The notes: generated from the sequence alone by a model not told the origin. A stretch of 64,000 nucleotides of DNA from VFZN01 sp050249615 (GCA_050249615.1 JBFWQE010000006.1:1-64000), one strand, 5' to 3'. Shown: positions 27,600-35,809, numbered from the stretch's first letter. Numbers and translations are program-made.

Positions 27600-28469
27600 G
27601 TGACGGACTATCGACGCGTGATCGAACTGATTCTCGAGGAGCTGGTGGCGGCCGGCGCCGTGGCGCCCGCCCGTTGCGAGTGCCACGGGTTCACGTACGA
27701 GTGCTGTCCCGATCGCGTGCGGGGCGTGATGGACGCGGGCGCGACGCGACTGGGGCTGCATGCACGGGAAGGCGGCGACGGCGACGTGGCCGCGTCCATC
27801 GATCACACGCTGCTCAAGCCCGACGCCACGGCCGAGGACATCGACAAGCTGTGCCGCGAGGCGGCGGAGTGGAGGTTCGCGACGGTGTGCGTGAACCCCA
27901 CGTGGGTGGCCCGGGCCGCGGCCCGGCTTCGGGGCTCCGGCGTGGGCGTGTGCTCGGTGGTCGGCTTTCCGCTTGGGGCGACGACGCCGGACGTGAAGCA
28001 ATACGAGGCCCGCCGCGCCATCTTCGACGGCGCCACCGAGATCGACATGGTGCTGAACGTGGGCGCGCTCAAGTCCGGCGACGTTCGGCTGGTGAGCGAC
28101 GACATCCGCGCCGTCGTGAGCGCGTGCGCCGAACGGGGCGCGGTCAGCAAGGTCATTCTCGAAACGGCGCTGCTGACCGACGAGGAGAAGGTGACGGCGT
28201 GCACGCTGGCGAAGGCCGCCGGGGCGGATTTCGTGAAGACCTCCACCGGCTTCGGGCCCGGCGGAGCCACCACCGCGGATGTTGCCCTCATGCGCCGCGT
28301 GGTGGGCGCCGACATGGGTGTGAAGGCGTCGGGCGGCGTGCGCGACCTGCAGCAGGTCAGGGCGATGGTGGCCGCCGGCGCTACGCGGATCGGCGCCAGC
28401 GCGGGCGTCCGCATCGTCCGGGAATCGCGCGGGGAAGCGGCGCCCACGGGAAAGGCCGGCACCTACTGA
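27600..28469 (+). CDS. deoC: Deoxyribose-phosphate aldolase with microcompartment-like N-terminal extension
   Basis: A 289-residue aldolase that splits 2-deoxyribose-5-P into glyceraldehyde-3-P and acetaldehyde. The catalytic domain begins near residue 64 (SIDHTLLKPDATAEDI) and has VVGFPLGATT, EIDMVLNVGALKSGD, the Schiff-base Lys in FVKTSTGFGPGGAT, and VKASGGVRD. The extra N-terminus has an amphipathic helix (about 4-18, DYRRVIELILEELVAAG) like cargo-targeting helices of microcompartment enzymes, then a Cys cluster Cys-x-Cys-His-x5-Cys-Cys at 26-36 that could bind metal. Start GTG 27600; the stop shares a base with the next gene. No shell-protein gene is in the window. Confidence 0.9.
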   Translation: MTDYRRVIELILEELVAAGAVAPARCECHGFTYECCPDRVRGVMDAGATRLGLHAREGGDGDVAASIDHTLLKPDATAEDIDKLCREAAEWRFATVCVNPTWVARAAARLRGSGVGVCSVVGFPLGATTPDVKQYEARRAIFDGATEIDMVLNVGALKSGDVRLVSDDIRAVVSACAERGAVSKVILETALLTDEEKVTACTLAKAAGADFVKTSTGFGPGGATTADVALMRRVVGADMGVKASGGVRDLQQVRAMVAAGATRIGASAGVRIVRESRGEAAPTGKAGTY

Positions 28470-29101
28470 TGCGCGCCCTGTCGCTTGTCTTCTTGCTGCT
28501 GGCGGTGTGCGCCCCGCCTGCCGCGGCCCAGCCGAAGGATCCCATCGGGCCGTTCGTCGTGGATCTGCGAGGGGTCGTGTTGGGCCTCCCCACCAGCGCC
28601 GGCTGGACGCCGTCGCTGCCGGCCGACGCGGTGGTGCCTTCCCGCGGTTTCGGGCTCGAAGGCGGCGCGCATGCGCACCTCAAGAAGCTTGGAGCGGCCA
28701 CCTTCGGCGTGGGCGCCACCTACTCGTGGGCGCGCGGGACCGCTTCAGCACTGACAGAGAGCGTGCCGGACGTGACGACCCGGGCCACGATGTTCTCGCC
28801 CCAATTGTCGTTCAACTTCGGGCACCGCCTCGGGTGGAGCTACCTGAGCGCGGGCTACGGGGGAGTGAAGGTGGTGAGCGAGTCCGCGGCCATGACGGGC
28901 GTGCCCGCGGCCGCGGCCGACTCGGGTTGGGTCGGCGCCATCAATTTCGGCGGCGGCGCACGGTGGTTCATCTCCGAGCGTCTCGGCATTGGCTTCGACG
29001 CCCGCTGGCACAGGCTGTCGTCCCGTGACGCCACCGCAAATGCCCCGGCCGCGGCGCGCGCGACGATGTTCAGGCTCGCGATGGGGATCTCAGTCCAGTA
29101 G
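28469..29101 (+). CDS. Outer-membrane beta-barrel-like protein, unknown function
   Basis: A 210-residue exported protein. A signal peptide (LSLVFLLLAVCAPPAAAQ) is followed by alternating aromatic/small-residue strands (FGVGATYSWARG, FSPQLSFNFGHRLGWSYLSAGYGG, GAINFGGGARWFISERLGIGFDARWHRLS, MFRLAMGISVQ), which is the pattern of a small outer-membrane barrel of about 8 strands. ATG 28469 overlaps the deoC stop by one base, so it belongs to the rpiB-deoC operon. No family name can be given. Confidence 0.65.
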   Translation: MRALSLVFLLLAVCAPPAAAQPKDPIGPFVVDLRGVVLGLPTSAGWTPSLPADAVVPSRGFGLEGGAHAHLKKLGAATFGVGATYSWARGTASALTESVPDVTTRATMFSPQLSFNFGHRLGWSYLSAGYGGVKVVSESAAMTGVPAAAADSGWVGAINFGGGARWFISERLGIGFDARWHRLSSRDATANAPAAARATMFRLAMGISVQ

Positions 29102-29103
29102 GT

Positions 29104-30261
29104 TCAGCGCATCGCGCTGAAGAGCTCGATGTGCCCCTCGACAATCCGCTGCCGCTCCTTCTCGTTCACGTCGAAGGTCCACACGTCGCGCTCCGAGGTG
29201 CCGCCCAGGATGATGCCGTCCGATCGGGGCATCATGTGGATGCCGATGCCCGGCTCGGCGGTCTGAACGCGGGCGCCGCCGCTGGTCGAGTACTGGATTT
29301 CGGGCTGCGGGACCAGCACGGTGAGCTGGCCCTTGAGCGGAACCATGATGGGATCCCCGAAGAGCGCCTTGGCGCCCAGGCCGGTGCAGTTCACCACGAG
29401 CCCCTCGGGCAGGGCGGCCACTTCGGCCGGGGTCTCGAACTTCCGGATCACGACGGTGCCGCCGAAGCCCACGACATCGTGCATCAACGCGTCCAGGTAG
29501 ATGGACGGCTCGATGCGCATCTCCGGCCGCTCGACGGCATAGGTGGTGGGGAAGGGGTGCTCGCCAGGCCCCAGGAGCGTGCCCGGCGTCTGGACGCTCT
29601 CGGGGAGCAGCATGTTCCGGCCGCCCGCCGCCTTCTCGTTCTCCGTTGGGCCGTAGTTGACGATCCAGCTGATGCCGTACTTCGGGCCGACCAGGAGCTG
29701 GAGCCGGCGGTAGGCGATCTCGGCTGCCTGGTGCAGCTGCGTGGTCCACTCCGGCGTGCGGGCATCGGCCTGCGAGAGCCCGGAGGTGGGCGTCCAGCCG
29801 GCCAGCGACATGTTCGACGTGGTGTCCGGCGGCACGGCGGCGGCGTAGATGGTCACATCGAAACCGCGGCGCTGCAGTTCGCGGGCCGTGGTCAGGCCGA
29901 CGACGCCGGAGCCCAGGACCGCGGCGCGGCGATCGGAGTGGGACACTGCCATGTCGGCCGCCATCGAAGCCGTGCCCCACGACAGCGACATCCCCGAGCC
30001 GCCGTGGCCGTAGTTGTGAACGAGCGTCTTGCCATCGAGCTTGTCGGCGCGAAGCACGAAGCCAGCGGGCCGATACGGGCGGAGGCCGATGGTCGTGCGG
30101 ATGACGCGGTCCCACGACGCCTTGACGTGCGGCAGGACCACGGGCGACCTCCGACGTAGCGCCGGCCGCGTGGTAACAGCGGCGGACCGCGGCGCGCACG
30201 CGCCGGTCACGAGACCCAGGGCAGCCAGGCTTCCATTCCGAATCAGCGAACGACGATCCAC
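29104..30261 (-). CDS. Tat-exported D-amino-acid oxidase-like flavoprotein, circularly permuted
   Basis: A 385-residue FAD-dependent oxidoreductase. A twin-arginine leader (DRRSLIRN, then a hydrophobic run and Cys22 as a possible lipid site) predicts folded export. The FAD Rossmann motif LGSGVVG is at 116-122 and TSNMSLAGWTPTSG follows, as in D-amino-acid oxidases. But the block that ends ordinary D-amino-acid oxidases, GLRPYRP (59-65) and VHNYGHGGSGMSLSWG (81-96), lies before the Rossmann fold, and the protein stops after the equivalent of ILGGTSERD...IVEGHIELF. This order indicates a circular permutation. The start GTG 30261 has GAAGGA about 8 bases upstream. Substrate: probably a D-amino acid or sarcosine-like amine; unproven. 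Confidence 0.85.
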   Translation of the reverse strand: MDRRSLIRNGSLAALGLVTGACAPRSAAVTTRPALRRRSPVVLPHVKASWDRVIRTTIGLRPYRPAGFVLRADKLDGKTLVHNYGHGGSGMSLSWGTASMAADMAVSHSDRRAAVLGSGVVGLTTARELQRRGFDVTIYAAAVPPDTTSNMSLAGWTPTSGLSQADARTPEWTTQLHQAAEIAYRRLQLLVGPKYGISWIVNYGPTENEKAAGGRNMLLPESVQTPGTLLGPGEHPFPTTYAVERPEMRIEPSIYLDALMHDVVGFGGTVVIRKFETPAEVAALPEGLVVNCTGLGAKALFGDPIMVPLKGQLTVLVPQPEIQYSTSGGARVQTAEPGIGIHMMPRSDGIILGGTSERDVWTFDVNEKERQRIVEGHIELFSAMR

Positions 30262-30281
30262 AGGAGTTCCTTCACGAAGGG

Positions 30282-30360
30282 GGTGAAGCACGGGGGTTCG
30301 CGACACGGAGGTGCGAAACCCGGAGGTTCGAAACACAGAGGTTCAAGTCACGAAGGTTCG
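30282..30360. repeat. 15-bp tandem repeat array upstream of the D-amino-acid oxidase gene
   Basis: Five degenerate 15-bp units of the TTCGAAACACAGAGG type (30282, 30297, 30312, 30327, 30342) and a partial sixth. Same family and period as the arrays in mutL and at 63816-63924. It lies 20 bp upstream of the oxidase GTG. Confidence 0.85.
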
Positions 30361-30439
30361 CGCGTGGCGCCGATCATACGTGACGAGAGGGGCCGGTGGC
30401 CACACCCGACGCAGGCCGGAGGCTCGTTGCAGCTCCACG

Positions 30440-30498
30440 CCCCGGGCTTCGCACCTCCGGGCTTGAACCTCTGGGCCTTGAACGTCTGCGCTTGAACC
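30440..30498. repeat. Reverse-oriented 14-15-bp repeat array next to tRNA-Gly
   Basis: Four units reading CCTCCGGGCTTGAA or CCTCTGGGCCTTGAA (reverse complement of the 15-bp family) at 30440, 30454, 30468 and 30483, ending 9 bp before the tRNA. Together with the forward array 80 bp away it forms an inverted arrangement. Confidence 0.75.
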
Positions 30499-30507
30499 AG
30501 CGTGAGA

Positions 30508-30582
30508 TGGAGCGGGAGACGGGGATCGAACCCGCGACCAACAGCTTGGGAAGCTGTGACTCTACCACTGAGTTACTCCCGC
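30508..30582 (-). tRNA. tRNA-Gly (anticodon CCC)
   Basis: A minus-strand cloverleaf: acceptor GCGGGAG/CTCCCGC, D-arm ACTC/GAGT, anticodon stem ACAGC/GCTGT with loop TTCCCAA (anticodon CCC, reads GGG), T-arm GCGGG-TTCGATC-CCCGT, discriminator T and an encoded CCA. 75 nt in all. Confidence 0.94.
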
Positions 30583-30660
30583 CCGGTGGTGAGCCCTAAT
30601 CTTAGCAGAAGGGCGCGGATCGGGGGAGGTCCCGCCCCCCCCAATTGTCCGGCAGCCTGT

Positions 30661-31062
30661 TCAGCGCGTCGGCGGCACCGACTGACAGCAGGGCATGCCG
30701 CAGTCCCCACAGCAGTCGCCAGCCTTCGCGTCCTGACAACAGCCGGCGCCGCGTGGCGCAGCCGGCTTCGACGGCCGGTCGCAGCACCCGGCGTCATCCG
30801 TCGCGTTCGCGGCGATCGCCGGGGGCGCGCTCGTGAGCACGGGCACGAGCACCGAAGCGGCGAGGGCATCGGCCTGCGCGTCGACCGGCAGAACCAGGGC
30901 GGGCGGCAAGAGAACGGCTGCCGCGAGGGCGTCGCCGTCGGAGGCGGCCATCGCAGGGCATTCGGCCCTGGCCGCCATCGTCCACTCGGGGGACTGAGCC
31001 AGCGCCGCCGAGGGAAAGGCGACGGCGCACGTGAGGGCGATGAGAGCGTGTCCGAGAGCCAT
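30661..31062 (-). CDS. Secreted cysteine-rich protein, unknown
   Basis: A 133-residue protein with a signal peptide (ALIALTCAVAFPSAALAQ). The middle is Ala/Val-rich; the last 45 residues hold ten cysteines, eight of them as four CC pairs (AGCCDRP, GAGCCQDAK, DCCGDCGMPCC). Such a tail could bind copper or another soft metal or form disulfides in the periplasm. ATG 31062 is chosen because it starts the signal peptide; the frame extends further upstream without sense. It is divergent from the PQQ dehydrogenase gene. No family is recognised and expression is unproven. Confidence 0.5.
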   Translation of the reverse strand: MALGHALIALTCAVAFPSAALAQSPEWTMAARAECPAMAASDGDALAAAVLLPPALVLPVDAQADALAASVLVPVLTSAPPAIAANATDDAGCCDRPSKPAAPRGAGCCQDAKAGDCCGDCGMPCCQSVPPTR

Positions 31063-31197
31063 GATGGCGGTGAAAGAGGCACAAGGCCTGCCAACGCACT
31101 GGGTCGCTGGTGCGGCGGAACCGCGCGCCGCGGGTGGGTGGCTGTCGGAGAACCGGCGGCCGGGGCCGCGATCTCGGCGATGACGCGGTGGGTGGCA

Positions 31198-31203
31198 TAT
31201 CAT
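31198..31203 (+). promoter_or_regulatory. Possible -10 element (TATCAT) for the PQQ dehydrogenase
   Basis: TATCAT lies 32 bases before ATG 31236 in the divergent space after the Cys-rich gene. The -35 region is not convincing. Confidence 0.3.
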
Positions 31204-31235
31204 GGGCGCATCGTCTTCGCCCCCGAGGAGCCCTG

Positions 31236-33335
31236 ATGTCCCTGCTCAACCCGTTCTCCCGATCGCGCTCCCGCCTGCCATGGCTCGCCGTCGTCGCCGC
31301 CGGCACTCTCCCCTGGCTGGCGTCCGCGCCATCCGCCCAGTCCCAGGCATCGGACCCGCGTGCCACGAGCGCACGCACGTATGAGTGGCCCAGCTGGGGC
31401 GGGGACGAGACCGGCAGCCGGTACGCGGCGCTCGATCAGATCAACGCGGAGAACTTCGGCAAGCTCCAGGTGCTGTGGCGGTGGAGCGCCGCGAACTTCG
31501 GGCCGGCGCCGGACTACATCTACCGCGCGACGCCGATCTACGTGAACGGCAAGCTGTACACGGTGGCGGGCACGCGGCGGACCGTGGCCTGCATCGATCC
31601 GCTCACCGGGGAGACGTTGTGGATCTTCCGGGAGAAGGAGAACCCGCGCTGGGCGCGATCCACGAGGCAGAACTACGGCAAGGGCGTCGCGTTTGCGCGC
31701 GTGGACGGGCGTCCGACCATCTACCTGATGACCCCGGGCTTCTACCTCTGGGCGCTCGACGCCGATACGGGCCAGCCGCTGCCGTTCTTCGGCAACAACG
31801 GCGTGGTGGACCTGGCGCTCGGCCTCGGGCCCTACTCGGTGGATCCGGATCACGGCGTGGCCGACTGGGGCGACATCACCAGCTCCTCGGCGCCCCTCGT
31901 GGTCAACGGCGTCGTGGTGGTCGGCAACTCGCACGATCGCGGGTACTACCCGGAGAACCGCGAGAACATCCCCGGCGTCGTCCGCGGCTACGACGCGAAG
32001 ACGGGCCGCATGATGTGGCGGTTCAACCCGGTGCCGCGCCCCGGCGAGCCAAACAACGACACGTGGGAGGAGGGCTCCTGGGAATACACGGGCAACGTGT
32101 CGCCCTGGGCGCCCCTCAGCGCCGACTCGGAGCTCGGGCTGGTCTACGTGCCGACCGACACGCCCACCAACGACTACTACGGTGGAAGCCGGCCGGGAAA
32201 GAACGTCTACGGCACGAGCCTCCTCGCACTGGACGTGCAGACCGGCAAGCTGCGCTGGTACTACCAGTTCGTCCACCACGACGTGTGGAACATGGACATC
32301 CCGGACGCGCCGCACCTGATGGACGTGACCATCAAGGGGCAGCGCGTCCCCATCGTCGCGCAGGCCACGAAGCAGGGCTGGATCTACGTGCTCAATCGGG
32401 AGACGGGACAGCCCATCTGGCCCATCGAGGAGCGCGCCGTGCCGGCCTCCGACGTCCCGCGCGAGAAGCTGTGGCCCACGCAGCCATTCGTCACCTGGCC
32501 CGAGCCGTTCGAGCAGCAGGGCATGAGCGAGGACGACCTCATCGACTTCACGCCCGCCCTGAGGGCCGAGGCGCTCAAGACCGCAAAGCGCTACCGCATG
32601 GGTCCGATCTTCACGCCCCCCTCGCTCGAGAAGGCCGCGGACGGCACTGAAGGGGCATGGATGGTCCCCAGCTCCAACGGCGGCGCCAACATCCCCGGCG
32701 GCGCCGCCGTGGACCCCGAGACGGGGTGGTTCTACGTGGCCTCGCAGCACAGCTACGAGGTCATCGCCCTGGTCCCGGCGCAGGAGAAGTACCCGAACGG
32801 CAAGCCGTGGCCAGGGTGGGGCAGCCCGGACGGAAAGATCACCTCGCTCTACGTCTCCACTTCGGTCGGCGCACGTGGGCCCACGGGCGGCCCCGACAAC
32901 CGCGCCCTTCCGCTCGTCAAGCCGCCGTATGGCCGCATCGTCGCCTACGACATGAACACCGGCGACAAGAAGTGGATGATCCCGAACGGCGAGACGCCGG
33001 AGTGGATTCGGAGCCACCCGGCGCTGAAGGGTGTGAACATCGGCAACACGGGGCAGAACGCGCACGCCAACCTGCTCGTCACCAAGACGCTGCTGATGTA
33101 CGGGGAAGGCCGCGGCGCGGACAAGTACTTCCGCGCCGTCGACAAGGCCACGGGGAAGGAGATCGGCAAGGTCGAGATCCCGGCGCCGACCAACACCGCG
33201 CCGATGACCTTCATGCACGGCGGCCACCAGGTGATCGTGATGGCCGTGGCCAGCGCCACGGTGCCGGCGGAGCTCGTGGCAGTGGCGCTGCCGGCGGCCC
33301 GCCAGCGCCGCGCGCCGAACGCGGGCGCGCAATAG
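31236..33335 (+). CDS. PQQ-dependent dehydrogenase (quinoprotein glucose/alcohol dehydrogenase family)
   Basis: A 699-residue periplasmic quinoprotein that oxidises sugars or alcohols and passes electrons to the respiratory chain. A signal peptide (WLAVVAAGTLPWLASAPSAQS) precedes an eight-bladed PQQ propeller: YEWPSWGGDETGSRYAALDQIN, DPLTGETLWIFREKE, the GDH-type LRWYYQFVHHDVWNMDIPDAP block, and repeated ...TG...W docking motifs. There is no cytochrome c CxxCH motif and no N-terminal five-helix membrane domain, so it is a soluble type that needs a separate electron acceptor. GAGGAG precedes ATG 31236. No PQQ synthesis genes are in the window. Confidence 0.9.
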   Translation: MSLLNPFSRSRSRLPWLAVVAAGTLPWLASAPSAQSQASDPRATSARTYEWPSWGGDETGSRYAALDQINAENFGKLQVLWRWSAANFGPAPDYIYRATPIYVNGKLYTVAGTRRTVACIDPLTGETLWIFREKENPRWARSTRQNYGKGVAFARVDGRPTIYLMTPGFYLWALDADTGQPLPFFGNNGVVDLALGLGPYSVDPDHGVADWGDITSSSAPLVVNGVVVVGNSHDRGYYPENRENIPGVVRGYDAKTGRMMWRFNPVPRPGEPNNDTWEEGSWEYTGNVSPWAPLSADSELGLVYVPTDTPTNDYYGGSRPGKNVYGTSLLALDVQTGKLRWYYQFVHHDVWNMDIPDAPHLMDVTIKGQRVPIVAQATKQGWIYVLNRETGQPIWPIEERAVPASDVPREKLWPTQPFVTWPEPFEQQGMSEDDLIDFTPALRAEALKTAKRYRMGPIFTPPSLEKAADGTEGAWMVPSSNGGANIPGGAAVDPETGWFYVASQHSYEVIALVPAQEKYPNGKPWPGWGSPDGKITSLYVSTSVGARGPTGGPDNRALPLVKPPYGRIVAYDMNTGDKKWMIPNGETPEWIRSHPALKGVNIGNTGQNAHANLLVTKTLLMYGEGRGADKYFRAVDKATGKEIGKVEIPAPTNTAPMTFMHGGHQVIVMAVASATVPAELVAVALPAARQRRAPNAGAQ

Positions 33336-34694
33336 CTATCCGCGGATGACGGCGAGCACCTCGTCGCGGCGCTTCTCCATGATTTCCGGGGTCGTCCCCT
33401 CGAGGTTGAGGCGGAGCAGCGGCTCGGTGTTCGACGCGCGCACGTTGAAGTGCCAGTCGTCGAACTCCACCGAGATCCCGTCGAGCTCGTACACGTGCCC
33501 GTGCGCGTACTCGCGCCTGAGTGCCGCGATCTTCTCCGGCACGACGTCCATGCTCGGCACCCTGGTGTTGATTTCACCCGAGATGAAGTAGCGCTCGCGC
33601 AGCGGCTTCAGGAGATCGCGCAGCGACAGCCCCTTCTTCGACATCAGCTCGAGGATGAGCAGCGCCGGGATGAAGCCGTTGTCCGCGTAGAAGTTGTCCC
33701 GGAAGTAGTAGTGCCCCGTGACCTCGCCGCCGAAGATGGCGTCTTCCTCGCGCATGCGGCGCTTGATGAAGGCGTGACCCACGCGGTTCATCAGGGCGCG
33801 GCCGCCGTACGCCGCCACGATGTCCTTCACCGCGTAGCTGGCACGGACGTCGTAGATGATCGTCGAGCCCGGGTGCTTCATCAGGAACGACTCGGCCAGG
33901 AGCGCGGTGATGAAGTCCCCCGCGATGAACTCGCCCGTGCCGTCCAGGAAGAAGCAGCGGTCGGCGTCGCCGTCCCAGGCAATCCCGGCATCGGCAGCCA
34001 GCTCGATGACCTTCGCAGTGATGTCCTGCCGGTTCTCCTCGATGAGCGGGTTGGCCTCGTGGTTCGGGAAGGTGCCGTCCACCTCGAAGCAGAGCCGCGT
34101 CGTCCGGCAGGGCAGCCGATCGAAGAGCGGCGGCGCCACGAGCCCGGCAATGCCGCTGCCGGCGTCGAGGACGACGTTGAACGGCTTGATGATGGAGGCG
34201 TCGATGAAGCCCATCACGTGCGCGGTGTAGCGGTCCAGCACGTCGCGCTTCTCGATGGAGCCCGGCGTAGCGGGCGGGGCGGGAATGGCCCCGGCGAGGA
34301 TCATCTCCTTCATCTCCTTGATGCCCGACTCGCCGCTCAGCGGAAACGCCTCCCGCTTCACCATCTTGCACCCGTTGTACTCGCCGGGGTTGTGCGACGC
34401 CGTGATCTGCGCGCCGCCGCCGAGGCCGTCCGCCGCCACGGCGTAGTACAGCATGTCGGTGCCCATCAGCCCGTAGTCCACGACGTCGCCGCCCTGCAGG
34501 CGCGCGCCCTCGATGAACGCGCCGGCCAGTTCCGGCGACGAGGTCCGCATGTCGCGCGAGACCGCATAGCGGCCGGGGCCGAGATAGGCCACGAACGCGC
34601 GGCCGAGCTGGTGGAACAGGTCTGCCGTGACCTCGGTCGGGTAGATGCCCCGGACGTCGTAGGCCTTGAAGACTGCAGGGTTGATCGGTGCCAT
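33336..34694 (-). CDS. Phosphomannomutase/phosphoglucomutase
   Basis: A 452-residue alpha-D-phosphohexomutase, converting mannose-6-P or glucose-6-P to the 1-phosphate for sugar-nucleotide synthesis. All four family sites are present: phosphoserine Ser100 in TASHNPGEYNG, Mg2+ loop DGDADR, sugar loop GGEVTGHYYF and phosphate loop RASNTEPLLRL. The length and first residues (FKAYDVRGIYP) fit the bacterial PMM/PGM (AlgC/ManB) type. AAAGGA lies upstream of ATG 34694. It follows the nucleotidyltransferase gene by 7 bp, so the pair likely makes GDP-mannose or a related NDP-hexose. Confidence 0.93.
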   Translation of the reverse strand: MAPINPAVFKAYDVRGIYPTEVTADLFHQLGRAFVAYLGPGRYAVSRDMRTSSPELAGAFIEGARLQGGDVVDYGLMGTDMLYYAVAADGLGGGAQITASHNPGEYNGCKMVKREAFPLSGESGIKEMKEMILAGAIPAPPATPGSIEKRDVLDRYTAHVMGFIDASIIKPFNVVLDAGSGIAGLVAPPLFDRLPCRTTRLCFEVDGTFPNHEANPLIEENRQDITAKVIELAADAGIAWDGDADRCFFLDGTGEFIAGDFITALLAESFLMKHPGSTIIYDVRASYAVKDIVAAYGGRALMNRVGHAFIKRRMREEDAIFGGEVTGHYYFRDNFYADNGFIPALLILELMSKKGLSLRDLLKPLRERYFISGEINTRVPSMDVVPEKIAALRREYAHGHVYELDGISVEFDDWHFNVRASNTEPLLRLNLEGTTPEIMEKRRDEVLAVIRG

Positions 34695-34701
34695 GGGTCC
34701 T

Positions 34702-35760
34702 TTACGTGTGCGTGTAGTCCGTCAGGGCCGTCTTGTCGCCGATGACCGACGGCCCGCTCAGCGTGACGTTGCGCCCGATGTGGCAGTTGCGGCCCACGAT
34801 CGGGCCGTCCAGCACGGCATTGGGGCCGATCCGCGTGTTGGGCCAGACGATGACGTTCCGCAGCTCGGCGCCCTCCTCGAGGACCACGCCGCGGCCGACC
34901 ACGGCGTACGGCCCGACGACCGCGCCGGGCTTGACGTGGGCGCCGGCATCCACGAAGCACGGCGCCGTCAGGGTCGCGCCTTCGTCGATACGGGCGTCCG
35001 GGGACACGATGGGCGCCGACCGATCCGCCGTGGCGAACAGGCCGGCCGTGAACCGGCCGTCGAACATGTCCCGGTGGACCTGCACGTACTTCTCGGGCGT
35101 GCCGATATCGATCCAGTAGCCGTGGTCCACGTAGGCGACGAACGTCTCGCCGCGCTCGGTAAGCGACGGGAAGTACCCGCGCTCGATGGAGTAGGCCACG
35201 TCCTTCGGGATGCGGTCGAACGTCTCCGGCTCGAGCACGTAGATGCCCGCGTTAATCGTGTTGCACGTGATTTCGTCGGGCTTCGGCTTCTCGAGGAAGC
35301 GCCGCACGTGGCCCTCGCTGTCGGTCTCGACCAGGCCATAGGCCGCGGGGTTCTCCACGGGCGTGAGCACGATGGTCGCGCGCGCGCCGGCCGCGCGGTG
35401 GCGCTCGACCACGGCATTGACGTCCACCGAGGTCATCACGTCGCCGTTGAAGACGACGAGCGTGTCGGTGATGCCCTGCGCCGCGTAGCGGATGGCGCCG
35501 CCGGTGCCGAGCGGCGCCGGCTCGACGACGTAGCGGAGCCTGACGCCGGTGCCCTCGCCCTCACCGAACACCTCCTCGATGCGGCGCGGCTGGTAGTTGA
35601 GGCTCAGGATGATCTCGTCGATTTCCGGGACCTGCGTCAGGAGGTCGATCTGATAGTGAAGAAAGGCCCGGTCGAAGATGGGAACGACGGGCTTGGGCGT
35701 GTGGAGGGTCAGGGGGCGGAGGCGCGTCCCCTTGCCCCCGGCAAGCAAAATGGCCTTCAT
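34702..35760 (-). CDS. Sugar-1-phosphate nucleotidyltransferase (mannose-1-P guanylyltransferase-like)
   Basis: A 352-residue NDP-sugar pyrophosphorylase. The N-terminal catalytic domain has the signature LLAGGKGTRLRPLT (5-18), PVVPIFDRAFLHYQ, VFNGDVMTSVD and FLEKP; the C-terminal part is a left-handed beta-helix of hexapeptide repeats (APIVSPDARIDEGATLTAPCFVDAGAH...). This layout is common to GMPPB-like mannose-1-P guanylyltransferases and glucose-1-P transferases. ATG 35760 begins the homology. Its neighbour is the phosphohexomutase, which supplies the substrate. The nucleotide used cannot be fixed by eye. Confidence 0.88.
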   Translation of the reverse strand: MKAILLAGGKGTRLRPLTLHTPKPVVPIFDRAFLHYQIDLLTQVPEIDEIILSLNYQPRRIEEVFGEGEGTGVRLRYVVEPAPLGTGGAIRYAAQGITDTLVVFNGDVMTSVDVNAVVERHRAAGARATIVLTPVENPAAYGLVETDSEGHVRRFLEKPKPDEITCNTINAGIYVLEPETFDRIPKDVAYSIERGYFPSLTERGETFVAYVDHGYWIDIGTPEKYVQVHRDMFDGRFTAGLFATADRSAPIVSPDARIDEGATLTAPCFVDAGAHVKPGAVVGPYAVVGRGVVLEEGAELRNVIVWPNTRIGPNAVLDGPIVGRNCHIGRNVTLSGPSVIGDKTALTDYTHT

Positions 35761-35790
35761 GACAAACTTCCATCTTACACGAGCGGACGG

Positions 35791-35796
35791 TAGAAT
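35791..35796 (+). promoter_or_regulatory. -10-like TAGAAT before pgsA
   Basis: GGTAGAATGG lies in the 50-bp divergent space; TAGAAT overlaps a possible ATG (35795) and sits 13 bases before ATG 35810, which supports the later start. TTCCAT at 35768-35773 is a weak -35 at 17-bp spacing. Confidence 0.35.
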
Positions 35797-35809
35797 GGCC
35801 GCGAGCCGG

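Noticed and set aside
30282..30498. Repeats near tRNA-Gly as tRNA fragments or an integrase attachment site
   Set aside because: The GGTTCGAA-like words fit the 15-bp family seen far from tRNAs; no duplicated tRNA 3' end or integrase gene is present.
31200..33332. A 710-codon open frame on the minus strand opposite the PQQ dehydrogenase
   Set aside because: The plus strand has a clear family, signal peptide and ribosome-binding site. The antisense protein is Arg/His/Val-rich without motifs, as expected from third-position GC in a high-GC genome.
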